Source of the DNA: Sulfurimonas sp.
GTDB taxonomy: Bacteria > Campylobacterota > Campylobacteria > Campylobacterales > Sulfurimonadaceae
Direction: 5' to 3'
Assembly: GCF_019429335.1 (NCBI RefSeq)
Contig: NZ_JAHYJB010000003.1
Location: forward strand, 50,769-114,768
DNA: 64,000 nucleotides
Shown here one piece after another: positions 43,995-53,629 of this stretch (its first letter is position 1; every line of letters begins with the position of its first letter). A model generated the notes under the pieces. That model was not told the DNA's origin and did no database searches. It saw nothing but the letters and a program-made list of their open reading frames with translations. The position numbers were made by a program, and so were the translations under genes.

Positions 43995-44789
43995 TTACTC
44001 ACTAAGTGCTGCCTTTTTTACACGCTCAAATCTTTTTGAAATCTGCGCATCTATATTTCCTGCATCACTAATTGCAATTACACCGCCTAGAGTTACAGCA
44101 CCATCGGATATCACCTCAACGTGTGCCATTGAGCCGACTGCTTGAGAAATTGCCCCATGGTCTTTCGGGTTGACTTTTAGAACTACTTTTGAAGCTCCTT
44201 GTAGCTCTTTAATAAGCTCTTTTGCTAAAGTAAACGCTACTTTTTTCGAGTTCTCTTGAAGCTCAACTTTAATTACCTCTTTTGAGATATCCAAAGCTGC
44301 ACTTATCAGCTCGCTCTTAATCCCCTCCAAAGAACTCTCAAACTCTTCAGCGCTCTTCTCAAGTTTCTCTATGGATGTACTGTATTGCGACATGATATTT
44401 GATAAATTTTTCTCATCATCCTTAAGAGTCTTCTCTCTGCCCGCTTCTAAGCCCGCCGCAAAAGAGTCCTCTTTTACTTTGGCAAGCTCAGCCTTGTGCT
44501 CTTCGCTCATGTTCTCTAGTTTCATCTGAAGTTTTATAAAATTAGAAGACATCTCGTCGGTTTTATTTAAAAGAGACTCTATAAGTGAGTCTTTAGAACC
44601 TTGAGACATTGCACTTGAGTCCACTTCGCGCTCTTTAATTGGCTGCTGCGGCTCTGGCAAGGGCTGTTTTTTTACAAAAGTAGACTCTACAAACTCATCG
44701 CTTGAATCTGCACCGAGTGCAAGAATCTTAAAGTTGTACTTATCGACAGTATGTCTATTTATTTTATCGCTGCTGATTATACTTGCCAA
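43995..44789 (-). CDS. fliH: Flagellar export apparatus protein FliH
   Basis: 264 residues. An N-terminal linker, a central alpha-helical coiled coil (about 80-155, MSSNFIKLQMKLENMSEEHK) and a C-terminal domain with the FliH/HrpE pattern KEVIKVELQENSKKVAFTLA...SKVVLKVNPKDH. It regulates the FliI ATPase. It starts 1 nt after the fliG stop. Confidence 0.85.
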   Translation of the reverse strand: MASIISSDKINRHTVDKYNFKILALGADSSDEFVESTFVKKQPLPEPQQPIKEREVDSSAMSQGSKDSLIESLLNKTDEMSSNFIKLQMKLENMSEEHKAELAKVKEDSFAAGLEAGREKTLKDDEKNLSNIMSQYSTSIEKLEKSAEEFESSLEGIKSELISAALDISKEVIKVELQENSKKVAFTLAKELIKELQGASKVVLKVNPKDHGAISQAVGSMAHVEVISDGAVTLGGVIAISDAGNIDAQISKRFERVKKAALSE

Positions 44790-44790
44790 A

Positions 44791-45819
44791 CTACTCTACC
44801 ATCTCTTCGGTTGAAGTTCCAAGCTGAATAACACCACCCTCTGCAAGACCGTTAACAACCTCAACAATTCTTCTTTGAGCGCCCTCAACATCTTTCATTT
44901 TAACAGCACCCATAAACTGCATCTCTTCTTCAAATGCCTCTTTGGCTCTCTCACTCATAGCGCTAAAGAATTTCTCTTTAAGCTCTTCTGGCGCACTCTT
45001 TAGACCTAGCATCAAGTCAGGTTTATCGATAGCTTTTAGTATCTCTGTAATTGCATTTTTATCCAGCTTTTGGATATCTTCAAATGTAAACATCATCTCT
45101 TTAATGAGGTTAGACATCTCTTCATCTCTCTCCTCAATCTTAGCGAGCGTCTCTTTGGAAGCTTTTGCGCCAAGACGGTTAAAGATATCTGCGACAGCAC
45201 GTGGACCGCCGACTTCGACCTTGTACGAGGCAAGAGATTCAAGTTTTGACTCAAGCACAGCTGAGACTCTTTTGATGACCGAGGGAGAGATATCCCCTAG
45301 TTTTGCCATTCTCATGGAGACTTCACTTCTTAAGTCATCAGGGAAATATTGAAGCGTGTCTGCCGCTTCAGTTGCGTCCATATGAGCCAAGATAAGAGCG
45401 ATTGTCTGAGGATGCTCGTTAATAATAAAGTCTGATAGCTGTTGGGGCTTGATTTTTGATAGATATGCAAAATTTTGAGTCTCCTGCATACTTTTTGATA
45501 GCTTTTCTAAAACTTTTTTTGCCTCTTCAGGTCCCAATGTTCTATAGAGAAGTTCTCTCGCATACTCTAAACCGCCGGATGTGATAAACTGTCCGGATTG
45601 TAAAATAGCATAAAACTCTTCGAGTATGGCGGTTGCAACAGCCTTATCAACACTTTTGTTTGTAGCTATGTTTTTTGAGACTTCAGTAATAGCATCAACG
45701 CTCATATTTGAAAATATTGAAGCCGTTGCATCTTCGCCTATTTGCATAAGCAAAATTGCAATCTTCTCCCCCATCCCCATCTCATCAAACTTAGCTTGCT
45801 GTGTAGGACTTAAATTCAT
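44791..45819 (-). CDS. fliG: Flagellar motor switch protein FliG
   Basis: 342 residues. FliG N, middle and C domains are recognisable: LLMQIGEDATASIFSNM, LKPQQLSDFIINEHPQTIALILAH-like segment with KIKPQQLSDFI, and DPHR-type charged torque helix in the C-terminal part (SAMSERAKEAFEEEMQFMG). It couples the rotor to stators and CheY signalling. It overlaps fliF by 4 nt. Confidence 0.93.
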   Translation of the reverse strand: MNLSPTQQAKFDEMGMGEKIAILLMQIGEDATASIFSNMSVDAITEVSKNIATNKSVDKAVATAILEEFYAILQSGQFITSGGLEYARELLYRTLGPEEAKKVLEKLSKSMQETQNFAYLSKIKPQQLSDFIINEHPQTIALILAHMDATEAADTLQYFPDDLRSEVSMRMAKLGDISPSVIKRVSAVLESKLESLASYKVEVGGPRAVADIFNRLGAKASKETLAKIEERDEEMSNLIKEMMFTFEDIQKLDKNAITEILKAIDKPDLMLGLKSAPEELKEKFFSAMSERAKEAFEEEMQFMGAVKMKDVEGAQRRIVEVVNGLAEGGVIQLGTSTEEMVE

Positions 45820-47531
45820 CTATTTCTCCTTCCGGTTTCTGAGACATCAGATTCTTCAGATAGCAGAGCTTGAAAAACTAAAGCAATAGCTTCAGGCGAT
45901 TCCTCCGCCATTGCTTTAATTTTTTCAAGAAGAACGTCATATTTGAGCTCGTCTTCACTAAAACCTTCTCCAACACCAAGCTGCTCCTCGACTTTTTTGC
46001 GCATTGTCTGGACTTTTTCAACCAAATCTTCATCTTCATCATCCTCTATTGAGAGGTGCGGCTTGCCGTGTTCATCCTCTTCCTTGGAGATTTCTAGCAT
46101 CCTCTGCGCAAACGGAGAAATAGCTTTTTTGTAAACAATAAAAAGAAGAAGAAGTACAAATATATATTTAAAGAGCTCCGAAAACGGTGCCAGATATGTT
46201 TGAGAAAAGATAACAGCCTGAGCAACTCTTTTCTCTGCATTATCAATCACAGGAGCTTTAAACTGGAGGTTTTGAACGCTTATCTGATCGCCTCTCTCCT
46301 CGCTGATTCCTATTGAGCGGCTAACAAGCGCTGAGAGAGCCTCTATATCACTCTCTGAGAGCGGTTCATACTCCATTGTATCGGTAGAATTTCCGTTCTC
46401 ATCAAGCTTATACTTATACTTTCCATCAACAACAACAGCCGCGGTAACTCTTTTTATTCTTGCAAATTCGCTCTTTGTGGTTGAGACTGTTTTGCCAACT
46501 TCATAATTAGTCGTACCGCTGTTTTTCTCATACTTTTCAGTAACTTGATTGTTTGAAAGCCCTTGAACCGGACCTATATTGCTTACGGTTCCGGGAACAC
46601 CTCCGACCTCAGGAGGAGTTGAACCCTCTCTTTTTTCTTCGCTTATCTGCTCACTTCTCACTACGTTTTCAGGGTCAAAAACCTCTGATGTTGAACTTTG
46701 TATGGAAAAGTCGAACTCTATAGTGACCTGAGCGACGACTTTCTCCTCGCCGCCGACAAAAGGAGAGACAACCTCTATAATTTTTCTCTGCTTTTTCTTC
46801 TCTTCTTTTGTCTTAAAATTCTGCTGTACAGTTGATAGCTCACCCATCTGAGCCATCTCATCTTCATCTCCGAGCGTCTCGCCGTCATTGTCAATCAGCA
46901 TAACATTTGCAGGAGTAAGATTTGGAACGGCAGCGGCTACGAGATTTTTAATCCCTCTAATCTGTTTTGTAGAGAGCCTTCTGCCCTCCACAAGTTGAAG
47001 CATTACAGAAGCAGTCGGTGTTGCCTTTTTTTCAACAAATAGAGTATCTTTTGGCAGAGCAAGACTGACACTTGCTCTCTCAATCGGCGCCAAAGCGTTT
47101 ATTGTGCGGGAGAGTTCTCCCTCTATAGCACGGAGATATTTTACATTTTGGTCAAAGCTTGTAGAACCAAACTCCTGCCTGTCAAAAAGTTCAAACCCGA
47201 CTCCGCTGTTTTTTGGAATACCTAGCGAAGCGATTGCGATACGCTCTTTGTAGACTACGTTTTTAGGAACTTTTATAATATTTTTATCAAATATCTCGTA
47301 AGGGACGTTGTTTTTCTCCAGCTGCTCCACAACTTTTGCAGCATCCTCTGAGGTTAAAGAGTCAAACAGCACTTCATACTTGCTCACCGTCTCCTGTTTT
47401 GCAGTATAAACAACCAGAAAAATAACAAATGCAACAATGCCTACAACAGCGGCTCCTATAATAAGCTTCTGCTCTTTCGTCAGCTTGGCATATAGAACTA
47501 TTAGTTGCGAAAAAAGTACTTTAAAATCCAT
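45816..47531 (-). CDS. fliF: Flagellar MS-ring protein FliF
   Basis: 571 residues with transmembrane segments near residues 23-43 and 440-460. The periplasmic ring-building part includes YKERIAIASLGIPKNSGVGFELF and ALPKDTLFVEKKATPTASVML, both FliF signatures; the C-terminal cytoplasmic tail binds FliG. It is the first gene of the fliFGH-dxs block, preceded by a GGGAAG ribosome-binding site and by two competing hairpins in the gap to hisC. Confidence 0.93.
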   Translation of the reverse strand: MDFKVLFSQLIVLYAKLTKEQKLIIGAAVVGIVAFVIFLVVYTAKQETVSKYEVLFDSLTSEDAAKVVEQLEKNNVPYEIFDKNIIKVPKNVVYKERIAIASLGIPKNSGVGFELFDRQEFGSTSFDQNVKYLRAIEGELSRTINALAPIERASVSLALPKDTLFVEKKATPTASVMLQLVEGRRLSTKQIRGIKNLVAAAVPNLTPANVMLIDNDGETLGDEDEMAQMGELSTVQQNFKTKEEKKKQRKIIEVVSPFVGGEEKVVAQVTIEFDFSIQSSTSEVFDPENVVRSEQISEEKREGSTPPEVGGVPGTVSNIGPVQGLSNNQVTEKYEKNSGTTNYEVGKTVSTTKSEFARIKRVTAAVVVDGKYKYKLDENGNSTDTMEYEPLSESDIEALSALVSRSIGISEERGDQISVQNLQFKAPVIDNAEKRVAQAVIFSQTYLAPFSELFKYIFVLLLLFIVYKKAISPFAQRMLEISKEEDEHGKPHLSIEDDEDEDLVEKVQTMRKKVEEQLGVGEGFSEDELKYDVLLEKIKAMAEESPEAIALVFQALLSEESDVSETGRRNR

Positions 47532-47560
47532 TAACTTCCCATTTATTATCTGATGTTACG

Positions 47561-47606
47561 CACTAAAGCGAACACGTCCCCTTTAGTGGCAGGGACTAAC
47601 GTCCCT
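47561..47606 (-). promoter_or_regulatory. Two competing hairpins in the hisC-fliF gap
   Basis: In transcript direction the element reads AGGGAC-GTTA-GTCCCT (47606-47591) followed by CACTAAAG-N12-CTTTAGTG (47588-47561). The loop of the second stem contains a further GGGAC, which can pair with GTCCC of the first stem, so the two structures are mutually exclusive. It ends 29 nt before fliF. Confidence 0.55.
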
Positions 47607-47664
47607 ACAACCCCCTGAAGCTACAAAAAACAAGTTTTTCGAGAACTACAAAGTATTTTTACTA

Positions 47665-48759
47665 TTATAAAAATTGTGTCACTAACTTAAAAAAACGACT
47701 ATTTTGTTCATCAGTACCTATCGTAACCCTAATTGCGTTCATATTATAGCTACTCAAATCCCGCACAATCATCCCTTTTTGCAATAGCTGAGTCGATATT
47801 TTTGTAGAATCTTGGCTTGAATTTAGGCACAATGTAACAAAATTAGTATAGCTGTTTATTATATCTATTTTTTGTTCTTTTGCAAACTCTTCATACCTTT
47901 TCATCTGCTCAAAATTGAGAGTTACACTTTTTTTCACAAACTCCTCATCGCCAAGAGCTACACTTGCAGCCTCAAGAGAGAGCGTTGTAATGTTAAAAGG
48001 AGGTCTGAGTTTATATAGCTCTTTTATGATCTTAGAGTCTGCTACACCGTAGCCTACCCTCATGCCGCCAAGCCCGTAAGCTTTAGAAAATGTTCCGAGA
48101 TAGATAACGTTGTCAAACTGCTCAACGAGCGCCTTTGCGTCTACCTTTTTCTTTACGTCTTTAGCAATTGCATACTCAATATAAGCGGCATCTATAACTA
48201 CTAAAGTATCACTATCTATTTTTTCCAAAAAGTTGTATATTTTGTCGGCATCAAGCGCATCTCCAGTTGGATTGTTCGGTGTGCATATAAATATAATTTC
48301 CGGTTTCTCTTTTTTATAGAGTTCATAAAACTCATCTAGATTGTGCTCCTGCGAAGATGTTCTAATAACCTCTGCACCTACATGTTTTGAATATATCTCA
48401 TACATGGCAAATGTTATTGAGTTCATTAAAATCTTAGAGCCGGCATGCGCTTTTGCATGAATGAGAAACTCTATAACCTGATCGCTTCCTGAGCCTATAA
48501 TAACGTTTTCATCTTTAACGTCAAATCTTGCACTTAGCGCACCTTTAAGCTTTATCATAGAGTCATCAGGATAGAGAGCCATTTTTGAGACTATGTCACT
48601 TACAGCTTCTATTACCTTTGGGGAAGTACCATAGGGATTCTCATTAGAAGCGAGTTTTACAATATCTTTTGGCTCAATGCCATACTCTCTTACAACCAAC
48701 TCTATCGGTTTTCCCGCTTCATATGTTTTAATATTTTCTAAATTTTTATTGAACTTCAA
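47665..48759 (-). CDS. hisC: Histidinol-phosphate aminotransferase
   Basis: 364 residues. KLASNENPYGTSPKV, FICTPNNPTGD, DAAYIEYA and the PLP lysine in TFSKAYGLGGMRVGYG are diagnostic of HisC. It transaminates imidazole acetol phosphate to histidinol phosphate and may also act on aromatic amino acids. It overlaps pheA by 14 nt, in a Campylobacter-like gene order. Confidence 0.92.
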   Translation of the reverse strand: MKFNKNLENIKTYEAGKPIELVVREYGIEPKDIVKLASNENPYGTSPKVIEAVSDIVSKMALYPDDSMIKLKGALSARFDVKDENVIIGSGSDQVIEFLIHAKAHAGSKILMNSITFAMYEIYSKHVGAEVIRTSSQEHNLDEFYELYKKEKPEIIFICTPNNPTGDALDADKIYNFLEKIDSDTLVVIDAAYIEYAIAKDVKKKVDAKALVEQFDNVIYLGTFSKAYGLGGMRVGYGVADSKIIKELYKLRPPFNITTLSLEAASVALGDEEFVKKSVTLNFEQMKRYEEFAKEQKIDIINSYTNFVTLCLNSSQDSTKISTQLLQKGMIVRDLSSYNMNAIRVTIGTDEQNSRFFKLVTQFL

Positions 48760-49840
48760 TCTCTTCTCCCTTAACGTAACTTCCTAACCAAGTTACCTCT
48801 CCTTTATGTTTTTGCAATACCTTTTGAAACTTTTCATCATCTACATGTCCGTAGAAATCAATAAAGAACCAGTAGTCAAAACCGCCCTTGTCTTTGGATG
48901 GTCGAGACTCTATTTTGGAGAGATTTATATCTTGTTTGTCAAAATCCTGTAAGAAATGAACCAGTGAACCTGCTTTTATGGAATTTTCCAATCTTACCAA
49001 TATCGAAGTTTTATCATCCTCGCTCTTGGCGTTCTTAAAGTCGCTTAGTATTACAAATCTTGTTTGAGAACCTATATAATCTTCGATATGGTCAAACATT
49101 ATCGGAATACCGTATAATTTAGCCGCAATATGACTGCAGATAGCAGCTGCGCTTGAATCTTTTGCAGCCAAGATAGCAGCTTTTGCAGTTGACTCAACGG
49201 GAATCTGCTCGACATTTACAAGATTGTGCTCTTGAAGAAACTCTCTGCACTGTCCAAAACCTTTATCCCTCGAATAAACCTTTGTTATCTCGGATAACTT
49301 CTTTGCTTTTGTAGCAAACGACATGTGAATAGGCATATATAGTTCCGCTACTATTTTTACACTGCTGTTTGCCAACAAATCAAGAGTTTCGCCAACTATG
49401 CCGTCTATTGAATTCTCAATAGGAACAACGCCGAATTTTGCTCTTTTTGTCTCAAGCTCTTTAAAAACTGAGGGTATTGATTTCATTGAGAGATAGTCGC
49501 TCATAGCCCCAAAACGGCTCTCTGCCGCTTGATGCGTAAAACTGCCCTCAGGCCCAAGATATGCTATGCGCTCTGGGAGTTCTAGGTTTCTTGAGACCGC
49601 AAAAATTTCTAAAAAAATAGCTTCTATCGCGCTTGTGTTTAAAAGACCGCCGGCATCAATGCTGTTTTGCGTCAATCTTTGAATAATCGCTTTTTCTCTT
49701 TCAGGTCTGTAAATTGCGCTGTTGCCGCTCTTTTTTATCTCGCCGACACGCTTGACTATTTTCATTCTTCTGTTTAAAAGTTCTAAAACCTCATCGTCAA
49801 TAATGTCGATTGCTTCTCTGCATTCCTCTAAAGTTTTCAT
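48746..49840 (-). CDS. pheA: Bifunctional chorismate mutase / prephenate dehydratase
   Basis: 364 residues: an AroQ-type chorismate mutase (about 1-85, IIDDEVLELLNRRMKIVKRV), prephenate dehydratase (about 90-270, AYLGPEGSFTHQAA, GVVPIENSIDG) and an ACT regulatory domain at the C-terminus with the ESRPSKDKG...FIDFYGH region. It makes phenylpyruvate and is likely feedback-inhibited by phenylalanine. It overlaps both neighbours. Confidence 0.94.
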   Translation of the reverse strand: MKTLEECREAIDIIDDEVLELLNRRMKIVKRVGEIKKSGNSAIYRPEREKAIIQRLTQNSIDAGGLLNTSAIEAIFLEIFAVSRNLELPERIAYLGPEGSFTHQAAESRFGAMSDYLSMKSIPSVFKELETKRAKFGVVPIENSIDGIVGETLDLLANSSVKIVAELYMPIHMSFATKAKKLSEITKVYSRDKGFGQCREFLQEHNLVNVEQIPVESTAKAAILAAKDSSAAAICSHIAAKLYGIPIMFDHIEDYIGSQTRFVILSDFKNAKSEDDKTSILVRLENSIKAGSLVHFLQDFDKQDINLSKIESRPSKDKGGFDYWFFIDFYGHVDDEKFQKVLQKHKGEVTWLGSYVKGEEIEVQ

Positions 49841-50628
49841 CTGCTCTCCAAACTTGTTTTATCCAAAATCTCCTGCATATCCGCAGAAATACAATCGGGT
49901 CTTAATTCAGGTTTTAAAAATGGAACTATCTCATCGGCGCTTTTATATTTTCCGCTTGTCACAAAAATAGTCTTCATTCCCATCTTCTTTGCTCCGCCCA
50001 AATCACCCTTTACGTCATCACTAATAATTGTCACATCGCTAAATTTTGCGTCACTCTTTTGTTTTTGCAGCATACGCAGCGCCTCTTTGTAGAATGATAC
50101 ACTTGGTTTTCCGACAACTTCATAGCTGCAAGACGTAGCAAACTCAAGCATCTTTAAAATCGCTCCGACTCCAGGGTATCTTTTGGAGCCTTTGGCATAT
50201 ATGGATGTTTCATGCATACCTACCAAAGATGCTCCGCCGAGTAGAAAATCTATAATCTGGGCATACTCATCATGGGTAAAATTCTCTTTTATTGAAATAA
50301 GCACCGTCTTTGGATCTGTATAGTTTAAAACATACCCCATTTTTTTTAAAACATCCAAGAACTCATCTGCACCATAAGCAGCTACAGACTCTTTTGCTAC
50401 GCGCGACTCGAGCATCATAAGAGGGTCAAGATAAGATGAAAACTCAAAATTAAACCCGATTGATTTTAAGAAATTGTAGAACTCGCTTGAAGCTTTTTTT
50501 GTACTGTTTGTGATAATCATGTATGGAATTTTCTTCTCATTCAGCATGTCGATAAACTCTATACTTCCGCGAATCGGAGATTTATCGCTGTCGCTGATTA
50601 GAGTGCCCTGTACATCAATAAAATACAT
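49837..50628 (-). CDS. HAD-superfamily (NagD-like) hydrolase with unusual active site
   Basis: 263 residues. It has the HAD layout with the N-terminal motif FIDVQGTL, a second motif ITNSTKKA, a cap region and the C-terminal acidic motif ISDDVKGDLGGAKKMGM. The first motif has Asp-Val-Gln where DxD is expected: the second catalytic Asp, which acts as acid/base, is a Gln. It may be a non-phosphatase or a weakened enzyme. It overlaps pheA by 4 nt. Confidence 0.75.
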   Translation of the reverse strand: MYFIDVQGTLISDSDKSPIRGSIEFIDMLNEKKIPYMIITNSTKKASSEFYNFLKSIGFNFEFSSYLDPLMMLESRVAKESVAAYGADEFLDVLKKMGYVLNYTDPKTVLISIKENFTHDEYAQIIDFLLGGASLVGMHETSIYAKGSKRYPGVGAILKMLEFATSCSYEVVGKPSVSFYKEALRMLQKQKSDAKFSDVTIISDDVKGDLGGAKKMGMKTIFVTSGKYKSADEIVPFLKPELRPDCISADMQEILDKTSLESR

Positions 50629-50629
50629 C

Positions 50630-51841
50630 TTATTTAACCAAATACTCTTTCTCTAGAGCTATTAAATCTTCAAACTCTTCGCGTCTTCGGATAACTCTTG
50701 CCTCGCCGCCTTTAATTGCAACCTCTACACTTCTGCCTCTTGTGTTATAGTTGCTACCCATTCCAAAGCCGTAAGCTCCGGCACTGTGGAGTACGAGCAG
50801 ATCGTTATGCTCTAGCGTAGGAAGCGGATAGTTTTTTGCAAAAAAGTCGCCACTCTCGCAAACAGGACCGACTACATCAGCCTCGCTCTCTTCTGTTTTG
50901 CTACTAGTAATCGCCTCTATCCTGTGGTACGCTTTATACAAACTAGGGCGAAGCAGATCATTCATAGCGCCGTCAACCACAACAAATCTCTTTGCGCCGT
51001 TTTTCTTCTCGTAAAGAACTTTTGTCAAAAAGTATCCGCCGTTTGCGGTTAAAAATCTTCCAGGCTCGCAGATAATAGTCAAATCCAAACCTTTTAGAGT
51101 GGATAAAACAGCCTGCGCGTAGTCATATGGTTTTATTGTAACCTCATCTTTGTATCTCACGCCAAGACCGCCGCCGATATCAAAAAACTTCAGCTCAACT
51201 TTTATGCTTTGAAGCGAGCGGACCAAATCAGCCACAATCTCTGCAGACTCATAAATAGGCTTAAGCTCAGTAAGCTGAGAACCTATGTGAAAATGGATTC
51301 CTACAGGGTCTAGATGCTCCGAGTTGTTTGCTCTGATATACATTCTCTTTGCAGCCTCTATCTCGACTCCGAATTTGTTATCATGAAGCCCTGTTGAGAT
51401 GTATGGATGCGTAAGAGGGTCGATGTTAGGATTTACCCTTACACTGATTCTACATGTAACCTTTAACTCTTTTGCTATAAGCTCTACGCGCCCCAACTCT
51501 GCTTCGCTCTCAACGTTAATATACAAAATCTCTTTTTCTATCGCTTCGCGTATCTCATCATCACTCTTTCCAACACCAGAGAAGATTATTTTGTAGCTTG
51601 GAATGCCTGCTAAAAACGCACGGCGAACCTCACCGATAGAGACGCAATCAGCGCCGCTTCCCAAAGTTGCAAAGTGGCTGATAATGCTAAGGTTTGAGTT
51701 TGATTTTATCGCAAATGCCAAAATAGACTTTCTGCCCCTGAAAGCCTCTTTAAGCTCTTCGTACTGCGCAGTCATGTAGTCTAAATCATATATATAAAGC
51801 GGAGTTTTATAGGTCGATGCCAACTCTTTAAAATTTATCAT
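50630..51841 (-). CDS. lysA: Diaminopimelate decarboxylase
   Basis: 403 residues, fold type III. The PLP lysine is in AFAIKSNSNL, phosphate-binding GGGLGVRY, EPGRFLTANGGY and catalytic Cys region GPVCESGDFFAK, plus AGAYGFGMGSNYN. It makes L-lysine from meso-diaminopimelate. It is 1 nt from the HAD gene. Confidence 0.96.
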   Translation of the reverse strand: MINFKELASTYKTPLYIYDLDYMTAQYEELKEAFRGRKSILAFAIKSNSNLSIISHFATLGSGADCVSIGEVRRAFLAGIPSYKIIFSGVGKSDDEIREAIEKEILYINVESEAELGRVELIAKELKVTCRISVRVNPNIDPLTHPYISTGLHDNKFGVEIEAAKRMYIRANNSEHLDPVGIHFHIGSQLTELKPIYESAEIVADLVRSLQSIKVELKFFDIGGGLGVRYKDEVTIKPYDYAQAVLSTLKGLDLTIICEPGRFLTANGGYFLTKVLYEKKNGAKRFVVVDGAMNDLLRPSLYKAYHRIEAITSSKTEESEADVVGPVCESGDFFAKNYPLPTLEHNDLLVLHSAGAYGFGMGSNYNTRGRSVEVAIKGGEARVIRRREEFEDLIALEKEYLVK

Positions 51842-51905
51842 AAAAGTCCCGAATATTTTTTAGGGCATTCTATCCAAAAAGTACTTATATTTTTGTTATA
51901 AAGCC

Positions 51906-52976
51906 TTATGTGGCGAGGCGATACGTTCTCCACTGCCTTAGTGCAACTAAAAAGAGCAGAAATGCCGGAGCTATGATTCCGAGTTCACTTGATATTGTTT
52001 TATGGCTTGAGAGCTCAATCAGCGTAAAAAGAATAGCCCATACCACTAGTGATGAGATGATTGCCGCAAAACTAAAGAGCGTCACATTTAAAAACCTAAC
52101 ACTCACGGGAACAAAAAAGAAGATTATAACTATTAGGCTGGGTACAAAAAGCGGATATACAAATATTTTATAGAGTGAGCTTTTTACAATGCTTGTGTTT
52201 ATGTTTTGCTCTTTTAAAAGCATATACGCATCAATGGCGTCTCTTATGGTGAAGTCTACCTTGCCCTCATAAACTTGATCAAGCATTTTTGGTCTAAAGC
52301 CGTGAAGAATTTCTAAATTATTCTGCTCACTCACTCTCATGCCCAAAGAGTCAAAGCTAATATCCTCAGGCTTGGTAATGATATCTGCGGCGTCAATATA
52401 CCATGCGTCATTTCTATATCTTGCACTTGAGGCTACCAAAACCTCTTTTAGCGAGTTGTCTATAAAACTAAATACGCGTATATTCTCAGCACTCTCCTGC
52501 AGCGGCAGCATTCTTGAGAAATATACAAATTTATCTTTGTAAGTAAAAAAGAGGTCTCGTGTAGGGCTTAAATACTGCGCATTTTTACGAATATTTTTGG
52601 CCATCTCATCAGCTCTTGCAAAATTTGATATTGCGTGCAAGGATATAAAAAGAATAATTACGGCGCTAGATACGGCTACGAATGGCTTAAGAATATCAAC
52701 CCTTGAGTAGCCAAGGGAGTAAAATGATACGAGTGCATTTGAGCGGATTAAAAATATTTTTGTGCTTATCATCGCAAAAATCAGCGAGAGAGGAAGTAAC
52801 ATGTCAATAGCATAAAATGTTTTATAGACCACATAGATAAGAAGCAGGTTAGCAGAAATATCCAGCTTCTCGGCACCTCCTATGTAGTCAAAGCCTACTA
52901 GAAAAAGAACAAGGGCTGTTAAAATAATAATAAAATATCTTATATAGTGAAAAGCAATATATTTAAAAGCCAACAT
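51906..52976 (-). CDS. lptG: LPS export permease LptG (YjgP/YjgQ family)
   Basis: 356 residues from MLAFKYIAFHYIRYF, preceded by AGAAGG 6 nt upstream, which decides the start over an ATG 39 nt further upstream. It has six predicted transmembrane helices in two groups of three around a central periplasmic domain (about 130-260). LptF/LptG form the permease of the LptB2FG transporter for lipopolysaccharide. I cannot exclude that it is the LptF paralogue. Confidence 0.8.
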   Translation of the reverse strand: MLAFKYIAFHYIRYFIIILTALVLFLVGFDYIGGAEKLDISANLLLIYVVYKTFYAIDMLLPLSLIFAMISTKIFLIRSNALVSFYSLGYSRVDILKPFVAVSSAVIILFISLHAISNFARADEMAKNIRKNAQYLSPTRDLFFTYKDKFVYFSRMLPLQESAENIRVFSFIDNSLKEVLVASSARYRNDAWYIDAADIITKPEDISFDSLGMRVSEQNNLEILHGFRPKMLDQVYEGKVDFTIRDAIDAYMLLKEQNINTSIVKSSLYKIFVYPLFVPSLIVIIFFFVPVSVRFLNVTLFSFAAIISSLVVWAILFTLIELSSHKTISSELGIIAPAFLLFLVALRQWRTYRLAT

Positions 52977-53030
52977 CTCTATCCTTCTCATGCAAACAAA
53001 ACAAGTCCGGTCCATATTGAGTCACGAATG

Positions 53031-53048
53031 CTTCGCCTTTTGGCGAGG
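53031..53048 (-). terminator. Hairpin between pth and lptG
   Basis: Perfect 5-bp core TCGCC-TTTT-GGCGA extending to CTTCGCC...GGCGAGG in the gap after the pth stop. No T run follows on the minus strand, so it may be a processing or attenuation hairpin rather than a complete intrinsic terminator. Confidence 0.45.
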
Positions 53049-53069
53049 AACCTATTTTATATTTCACCG

Positions 53070-53627
53070 CTATTTTAGCTGAAATTTTTTAATTGTATAT
53101 TTAGAGCTTACATCTTCGAGAGAATGTTCAAGCAAATAATCGACTGCTTTGGCGGCAAAAGAGATCCAGTCCGCAAGATGCTCCTCTTCCTCTTTGCTAA
53201 AATCGCTTAAAACGTAAGATACAACTTCCCCTTTATGTTCAGGTTTGCCTATACCCATTCTCACTCTTACGTAATCTTTTGAAATCTTCTCATCTGTGGA
53301 TTTAAGGCCATTATGTCCGCCGTCGCCTCCGCCTTTTTTAAAGCGAAGCGTGCCAAACGGCAAATCCAAATCATCATGTATTACAACTACGTTATCTATC
53401 TTATAAAACTTTTTAACGGCCGCTATTGAATTGCCTGAGAGATTCATAAATGTGAGAGGTTTTAATAAAAAATGGTTTGAAAATTTAAAGAGTTCACCGT
53501 TAAACGACGATGAGGAGAGTTTTTGAGCATTTTGTCTTTTAATTAGCTCGTCTATAACCATAAATCCTATGTTATGACGAGTATGCTCGTAGTTCGGACC
53601 AGGATTTCCTAGACCGACTATTAGCAT
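53070..53627 (-). CDS. pth: Peptidyl-tRNA hydrolase
   Basis: 185 residues. GLGNPGPNYEHTRHNIGF with the catalytic His, FMNLSGNSI, and HDDLDLPFG...GGGDGGHNGLKS are diagnostic. It hydrolyses peptidyl-tRNAs released from stalled ribosomes. It follows rplY by 2 nt, a common pairing. Confidence 0.96.
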   Translation of the reverse strand: MLIVGLGNPGPNYEHTRHNIGFMVIDELIKRQNAQKLSSSSFNGELFKFSNHFLLKPLTFMNLSGNSIAAVKKFYKIDNVVVIHDDLDLPFGTLRFKKGGGDGGHNGLKSTDEKISKDYVRVRMGIGKPEHKGEVVSYVLSDFSKEEEEHLADWISFAAKAVDYLLEHSLEDVSSKYTIKKFQLK

Positions 53628-53629
53628 AA

